This document shows, in pieces, positions 59,301 through 64,000 of a stretch of DNA of 64,000 bases. Position numbers and translations under genes: made by a program. Positions within the stretch are counted from its first letter, which is position 1. Every line of letters starts with the position of its first letter. This DNA is from Taeniopygia guttata (Eukaryota; Chordata; Aves; Passeriformes; Estrildidae): the NCBI RefSeq assembly GCF_048771995.1, contig NC_133027.1, positions 10,226,001-10,290,000 on the forward strand. The letters are read 5' to 3'. The notes below the pieces were generated by a model, which worked only from the letters and a program-made list of their open reading frames with translations, had not been told where the DNA came from and ran no database searches.

Positions 59301-60852
59301 AACTCATAATTCTTCTAGCTGGCTTTTACTGTTACATCAGACACTCCGTTTTGAGCCCTCCTATTATGTCCCAAAACTTTAGGGACAACTTCACTGGCAG
59401 TGTGACAACAGGCCCATCAGCTGTGGTATTCCTCTGCATCCGACCTCCATAGGCAGGCACTGTCCCAAGTGATTTTCAAGCACCTTCTTGTCTCTGAAAA
59501 TGTGTGAGCCTATCCGTGCATGCAGGAGCGTGAGGGGGCTGGCAGGCAGGGTGCTGGGGCTGGAGGCTCTGGGCAAGCCTTGTGCCCGCAGGAGCCCCGA
59601 GGTGCCGGCTGGCGGGGGAATTTGGGAAGGGAAACACGGTCAGCCCGCGGATCATTCCACTAACATGTGGGAGAGGAAAAAACCCAACCAATAAACAAAG
59701 AGAAACTGGTGATCTCTGTTGTACCACAGCAAGCCTGAATGCTGAAATAAACACCCTCAGATGACATGGCAGGAACTAATAACTGGAGGTTGAAGGTGGA
59801 CAAGCTGTGGTGCATCATAAGCCATAATTTTTAGAAGTGAGAGTGGTTGATCACGGCCAAAATTTACCAAGGAAGGTCACAGATTTTATTTGCTGAAAAT
59901 TTTTGAAACTGAATGCTTTTTTCTGTCAAAGGTGCTCTTATTCAAACAGAAATTGATTTAAAGGAGCATTATGTCTGTGGTTATCATCCCAATCTCTTAG
60001 GCTTCAAAATCAAGGAAGAGTGGACTATTTAAGACTAAAAAAAGGAGAGCAAAGTAGTGAGTTTTTATACATCATTTAGATAGATACAAGAATTTTTCAG
60101 TTTGCCAAAGTTACTCAAAGTCAAGTAAAGACTTCTGCCAAGGACACAAAACTTTCCCAGTTTTTGAATAAATTCAAAGTTATTTTCATGAGATCTAATT
60201 GCACATACCTCTTCATGCAGTGCACTTCGTGTTCAGTTTATCTGCCTGGGAAAAGCAAGGGGGAAAACTCATATTTTCCTGGATTATAATGTATAATTCT
60301 AGGGAATCTATTTAGTTAAAACTGAACACCAAGATATTTAAACCTGTAATGTCATCTCAGTATTAGCATATCCTTCAGAGTTCAATCTTTCTGCCCCAAG
60401 TGCTCATGTTAAGCAACAAAATGTTGTAGGTTTAAATTAGGGATAGACTTTATTACGAAGAACTGAGGCTTTCTTTCAAAGTCATTCTTTGATGTGCCAT
60501 TTCTATCCCTAGCATCCTTCCAGGACAACCTGGAAAACAGCAGAGACCATCACCTTCTGCTCCTCATCCCTGGGTATCACCTGATCCAACTCTTTCTAAG
60601 AGATTAGGGTTGTTGAGATTATTTGGGAAGATGCCAGATTTTGACAGAAGTCTAATACGTTTAGAAATCTCTGTTTCAAGCATGTATCGACTTTATCTAG
60701 AAACCAGACTGTTTTTTGAAAATGCAGCAATGAGAAAGAGTGTAAATAAAACAAACCTTATAGCCATCTATTTTATTGCCCTTAACAACTGACCACTAGA
60801 CGAAGTGTCTGAGAAGCTGCAGAGATATCAAGACAGACAGCAGATTGTCTGA
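47189..60852 (+). CDS. MATN3: MATN3, matrilin-3
   Basis: Secreted cartilage matrix adaptor. The model that skips the damaged EGF exon has seven exons and 408 residues: signal peptide and basic linker (1-41), von Willebrand A domain with MIDAS DSSRS at 57-61 and the later DGRPQD loop (exon 42-231), EGF-like domains at 232-272, 273-313 and 314-354, then a CKC cysteine pair that would link chains and a coiled coil (355-408). Human and chicken matrilin-3 have four EGF domains and about 450-490 residues. Here the fourth EGF exon (55393-55513) is two bases short, and a fifth EGF exon is a relic. The single A domain, the order beside LAPTM4A and the coiled-coil end [18 protein letters not shown] (human LDDILEKLKINEYGQIHR) identify matrilin-3 rather than matrilin-1, -2 or -4. 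The last intron is AT-AC. Confidence 0.95.
47313..49178 (+). other. MATN3 intron 1
   Basis: Begins with a GC-rich minisatellite (47325-47590), then T-rich tracts at 47680-47820, then unremarkable A/T-rich DNA. No exon seen. Confidence 0.6.
47325..47590 (+). repeat. GC-rich minisatellite in MATN3 intron 1
   Basis: About 27-30-bp units built from ccccgcggccccgctccgc plus accactgc, drifting into a second unit type ctccctcgctgctgccccgc. Roughly nine units in all. It starts within 15 bp of the exon 1 donor and opens false frames on both strands. Confidence 0.88.
49179..49748 (+). CDS. MATN3: MATN3 exon 2, von Willebrand A domain
   Basis: 190 residues, acceptor cttcttggcag, donor g|gtaagg, phase 1-1. 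It begins [20 protein letters not shown] and ends [14 protein letters not shown]. The metal-binding residues of the MIDAS (DxSxS, Thr, Asp-Gly) are all present. It is much richer in GC than the introns on either side. Confidence 0.98.
49749..52270 (+). other. MATN3 intron 2
   Basis: No exon, repeat family or RNA gene recognised. Ordinary intronic DNA. Confidence 0.5.
52271..52393 (+). CDS. MATN3: MATN3 exon 3, EGF-like domain 1
   Basis: 123 nt, phase 1-1, acceptor ccttgtag, donor g|gtatta. Six cysteines in EGF spacing, starting [17 protein letters not shown] and ending [17 protein letters not shown]. Confidence 0.95.
52818..52940 (+). CDS. MATN3: MATN3 exon 4, EGF-like domain 2
   Basis: 123 nt, phase 1-1; acceptor gcctgacaag (weak, AAG), donor g|gtaaga. 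Six cysteines: [18 protein letters not shown] then [17 protein letters not shown]. Confidence 0.93.
53471..53593 (+). CDS. MATN3: MATN3 exon 5, EGF-like domain 3
   Basis: 123 nt, phase 1-1; acceptor ctccccacag, donor g|gtaaga. Six cysteines: [18 protein letters not shown] then [17 protein letters not shown]. Very close to EGF 2 at DNA level. Confidence 0.95.
53594..55392 (+). other. MATN3 intron between EGF 3 and the damaged EGF 4 exon
   Basis: Contains a pyrimidine-rich tract (54700-54812). Nothing else recognised. Confidence 0.55.
54700..54812 (+). repeat. Polypyrimidine (T/C) tract, about 110 bp
   Basis: Almost pure T and C with CTTT, CCTTT and CTCTCTT units. The purine-rich complement gives a false lysine-rich frame on the - strand. 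Confidence 0.92.
55393..55513 (+). pseudogene. MATN3 EGF-like exon 4 with a frameshift
   Basis: Good acceptor (gcctccctcag) and donor (g|gtgaga), and clear EGF sequence in two frames: [15 protein letters not shown], then, after a shift, [18 protein letters not shown] and ETCS. The exon is 121 nt where its sisters are 123, so two bases are missing near 55443. If included, a TGA at 55464-55466 would end the protein before the coiled coil. Because the exon is phase 1-1, skipping it keeps the frame. An assembly error is the main alternative. Confidence 0.82.
56319..56441 (+). pseudogene. Relic of a further matrilin EGF exon
   Basis: The DNA still follows the EGF exons: ggcagcaggtctgtgtgagt, ctgtgactgctatgaaggct, then an AATTCAGATGACAAAACATGCTCA stretch (described at 56417-56440) matching NPDKKTCS. 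An in-frame TAG interrupts it, part of the middle is missing, and no good acceptor is left. It points to an ancestor with five EGF exons. Confidence 0.8.
58549..58611 (+). repeat. (GTTT)n microsatellite
   Basis: Seven or more TTTG units followed by GTTTT and a T-run. Confidence 0.93.
58922..59029 (+). CDS. MATN3: MATN3 coiled-coil exon, first half
   Basis: Acceptor ttttctctctcag; phase 1 in and out, 36 residues. It contains [15 protein letters not shown], matching human EDACGCEATLAFQDK; the two cysteines form interchain bonds in matrilins. The exon ends at an ATATCC U12-type donor. Confidence 0.93.
59030..60796 (+). other. AT-AC (U12-type) intron of MATN3
   Basis: The donor is ATATCCTTTTT (59030-59040), the strict minor-spliceosome consensus. 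The branch site CCCTTAAC (60779-60786) lies 10-11 nt before the terminal AC at 60795-60796. Matrilin genes are known for an AT-AC intron at this place inside the coiled coil. The intron is 1767 bp and otherwise without recognisable features. Confidence 0.93.
60797..60852 (+). CDS. MATN3: MATN3 last coding exon
   Basis: Completes a split Leu codon and encodes [18 protein letters not shown] with TGA at 60850-60852. Human has LDDILEKLKINEYGQIHR, the same length, and the same intron position. It is found only if the AT-AC intron is recognised. Confidence 0.92.
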
Positions 60853-61346
60853 GCTATCATTTTGCTTTATTTTAAAATAATTTTTCAGAATCAAGCCTTT
60901 TTATTGTTTTCAGGAAGCTTTATTTCATTGCACAGCTTACAAAACAGCAGTGGTTTATTATTATCAACAAATGTCAAGAAGACTTCAGGAAGACAAGATC
61001 CTTGAAAATACAGTGACCCTAAAGACCTTCATGTACAGTCACTTTATAGCCATGAAGTTACTCATACCTGCTGTGCTTCAGTTTCTACAGCAGATACTGC
61101 TTTTCTGTAGTAACTGCATTTTTTATTCTCTTACTTCAAAGTAAATACAGAAAAACTTGAATGGATACAGTATATCATATTATATAAAACTTTCAAATGG
61201 CAAGGCAGAATGAAAAAATGTCTTCTTTCAATTAAGTGGGAAAGTTGGGATCTTGTAACTTATTTTAATAAAATACAATATGATATGCACATTGATGTTG
61301 GAAGTTATTTTGTATTCAACCTAAAGGACATGTGTTATGAAATAAA
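60853..61346 (+). other. Probable MATN3 3' UTR and polyadenylation signals
   Basis: AATAAA occurs at 61267-61272 (followed by a TGTTGGAAG GT-rich stretch) and at 61341-61346. Either would give a 3' UTR of about 0.4-0.5 kb. Confidence 0.5.
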
Positions 61347-62880
61347 GGGTTTAAAAAACCCAAGGAAAAAACTTCAAGGATAAAAGAGGCATAAATGGAA
61401 GAAATAAACAGAAAACTGCTCCAAGTCACATTTGGAAAAATAAGTATTTGACTTTAAAAACTAGATGTCACTGTAAATATAGATAAAAGATTGAACAGTA
61501 ATTTCAAGTATTAATAATGTTAAAAATGTAGAAGAATGAAAGACATCCACCAATTTAATATTTCTATCCTGCAAGATTTACTTATGTTTTTAGTCATTCC
61601 TATTGTCATTACAGACTTTACTGACACTTGTGTCAATCAGGCTTTTAAGATAAAACACACAAGCTAAAAATTAAAAAAAAATAGTCATTAAAGGAATCCA
61701 ATCATTTTATACACTTGGAATTTATAATCATCCAAATACTTTAGAAGTGATTTTTAAATTAGGAGTCAAAATGATGGGGTTTTTAAATGAAAAAATCCCA
61801 TATATTTTGTAGACCCTTGCAATATCATTACACAAAATATTATTTCTGGTAACTGGTTTGCCAAGGATGTATTAAACAACATCTGTTCTTGTTTCACACC
61901 CTGCACACACCACATTCAAGCACGTTCAGTTATGTTCACTTCACTGCACATGGGAGTGTGACTTCAGGTATGCCTGCACAGCATTGTTAAACTGGAATGT
62001 AACACAAAACAGCACAAATGAACATAGCACACAGCTTCAGCTGTAAGGGCTAAAAATGAGACTATAAACCCTCCAAGAATGCTGGATTTGGCTGTGCTTG
62101 GTATTTTGTGGCGTGTCCCTGTACTGATACTAATTTGCTGCAGTACAATTAAAGTTAGCATGGGATGTCCTGGCTCTGCTACATTTGCTTCCTCAAAGTG
62201 CTGTGCATGCATAATTTTTTTATTTCTCCAAGTCATGGAGTTTTATATCCAGCACTTTACTTTGCTTACTTTCATGTCCTCTGCTTAAGCATGAGTATTA
62301 TACAGTCATTTATAGGGCCAGAAGTATGCCTTGGCCTCTGTAATTGGTAAGAATAAACAAATTGTAAATCTAATGCAAGACTTTACAAGTTCTTGGCAAT
62401 TGGGAGGGGATGACATCAGTCCTATTTACGCTAAGGCCAGCTGTCAGATGAGATGTAAAATTTTATAGGATAGTAGAATATTGTCCTGGAGGCCAGATGT
62501 ATCTTGCAAGCTATCAGCTAGGCAGGCTTTGATTCATGCACTAGTATTCATAACTTCATTTTGTATTACAAATGATAATATTTATATTCGATTCCTCTGA
62601 GCAATTACCTGCCTCACTTTGTGAGTACCATGTAAAACTCCAAGATTATATAAACGATTTGTTTAAAATAGGACATATTGTTGTTCAGAAAAATTGGATT
62701 TATTATCCAGTGTGCTACAAGCCAATAATTACACACTCAGAAGAGACTTGATTGTTTATTTCAGACTTGTGCACCCAGGCCTGGGTGCTCAGTGGTGTTC
62801 CAAAAATCAAGTGCATTGCCTATAAAAACTTTTTAAATTTAGTAAAACACAAAAATATAGTAAAATTTTTCCCTGAACAC
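61347..62880. other. Intergenic DNA downstream of MATN3
   Basis: A/T-rich, no gene recognised. In human the next gene is WDR35, which is not reached in this window. The short overlapping frames near 61964-62350 on both strands look accidental. Confidence 0.5.
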
Positions 62881-62889
62881 AATAAAAAT

Positions 62890-64000
62890 GCAGTACAGAT
62901 TCTATTTTCGTCCATGTGCAGTTCTTGAGTCCAGAGTCAATTTCAGCTGTGGGGTCTTTCTGTTAAGACCACCACAAAGTTGGAGGAATATCTTTGGTCT
63001 GTGTATAATGAATTCGTGAGTCCAGTCATTTCAGTTCCATGGCTCTGGGTGTGGCTAGCAGTACCTGATAAGGTCCTTTCCACTTCTTAGCTAATGAAGT
63101 ATCTTTCCAGCTTTTCAGGTAGACTTTATCTCCATGCTTGAAAGAATATATTGGTGACTTGATTGGGACTGGTGTTCTAAAGAGCAAGTACCTGTGTAAT
63201 AATCTCAGGGTTTTCTTTAAAGGCAAGAGAGAATCTGTTAAAGCTTTCTCTCTTACCACATCATCTGGCCAGTTTTTCCTGTCAGATTCACATTATCTTG
63301 TGTACCATACAGAATTTCAAATTTTTCTGGATTTCTTAGTACAGCCTGGCAGACTCCTTCCAATGTATAAAATCAGTGGTTGAAAAGGGCACTTTTTGAA
63401 AAGGGTTTTGGTGCGTCCAGATTCAACCCCAATTGGACTAAATGCATCACTTCCTCCAGTCTTACCACCAGTACTTTCTGGTCCCAATTATCACTATCCT
63501 CTGATTTTTTCTCAGGGAAACCAACAATTGTACACCTTCTTCCTCACTACCCACTTTCAGATACCTTTTTCCTGTACTACAAGCCAAACAGCAACAAGAT
63601 AATTTCTTTTCCTCTTCCATCATCATTAACACATTTGAATCAGTTGCCAATAACCTGCATTTCTTTCTTGTTTTATGACCATTCCTCAATGAGAAAAATA
63701 AATCCACACACAGGATTTCATCCTGCTTATCCAATCTTCTGCAAAATAACAGTTGTAGCATGTTATTATAATTTAATGTTCCCATTTCTGGCCACTTTTC
63801 ATCACCATCCAGTTTATATTTTGGCCACCACTGAGTACAGTATTCCTTTAACTTCCACTTTGTAAGAAGCTCTCCACTAAACTTGTCCCAATGATTCAAA
63901 ATACATCCTAAAGGAGAACAAGGAGAAGGTTTAACTGATTGCCCCATTCCACATTACTACCTAAAAGAGAATGTTTTTTAACCATGACTTCATGCACACT
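62890..64000 (-). mobile_element. Gammaretrovirus-like endogenous retrovirus fossil (ERV1), partial
   Basis: On the - strand, a gag matrix-like segment (within about 63460-63950, opening MGQSVKPSPCSPLG and containing EYCTQWWPKYKLD and EKWPEMGTLNYN) lies upstream of the integrase C-terminus (within about 63030-63260, with KHGDKVYLKSW and KWKGPYQVLLATPRAMELK). Both are typical of avian gammaretrovirus-like elements. The element is broken, with several breaks and most of the pol region absent. Its 5' LTR would lie beyond the right edge; the left limit near 62.9 kb is approximate and no 3' LTR was identified. It is an old, inactive copy. Confidence 0.85.

Overview
The window looks like nuclear DNA from a bird, most likely a songbird. 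It has large introns at about 40% GC, CpG-island promoters, CR1 LINE fragments as the main recognisable repeat, T/G-rich intronic tracts, retrovirus-derived fossils, and three multi-exon genes that all run on the + strand. No prokaryotic feature, CRISPR array, tRNA or rRNA was seen.

Layout. (1) 3714-21304: nine exons of a gene that starts left of the window. It is clearly a relative of MTDH (metadherin/LYRIC/AEG-1). It keeps the GxWxTKIS-REKR block, the two-tryptophan SND1-binding motif (DWKAPTEEWGNW), lysine-rich nuclear-localisation blocks and a lysine-rich C-terminus ending in ET-stop. (2) 21305-31400: its likely 3' UTR, then intergenic DNA with a possible MIR relic, a possible solo LTR and a CR1 copy. 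(3) 31876-44411: LAPTM4A, complete, seven coding exons, 229 aa, with a CpG-island promoter carrying an RFX X-box and two inverted CCAAT boxes. (4) 47189-60852: MATN3 (matrilin-3): signal-peptide exon, von Willebrand A exon, three intact EGF exons, a fourth EGF exon with a frameshift, a decayed fifth EGF exon, and a coiled coil split over two exons by an AT-AC (U12-type) intron. (5) 60853-64000: MATN3 3' UTR, intergenic DNA and, at the right edge, a broken gammaretrovirus-like (ERV1) fossil on the - strand.

Main point. The order MTDH-like, LAPTM4A, MATN3 is collinear with MTDH, LAPTM4B, MATN2 on human 8q22 (next to SDC2). Human 2p24 has SDC1, LAPTM4A, MATN3 but, as far as I know, no MTDH-type gene. 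The simplest reading is that the first gene is the second copy of MTDH from the early vertebrate genome duplications, kept in this lineage and lost on the human side. The second notable point is that MATN3 seems to be losing EGF domains: EGF4 is two bases short and a fifth EGF exon is a relic, while phase 1-1 exons let splicing skip both and keep the frame.

The three genes do not form a pathway. They are an MTDH-type scaffold protein, a late-endosomal/lysosomal four-pass membrane protein and a cartilage matrix protein, kept together as an old paralogous block. All calls come from reading the sequence and from remembered family sequences; no database search was run.
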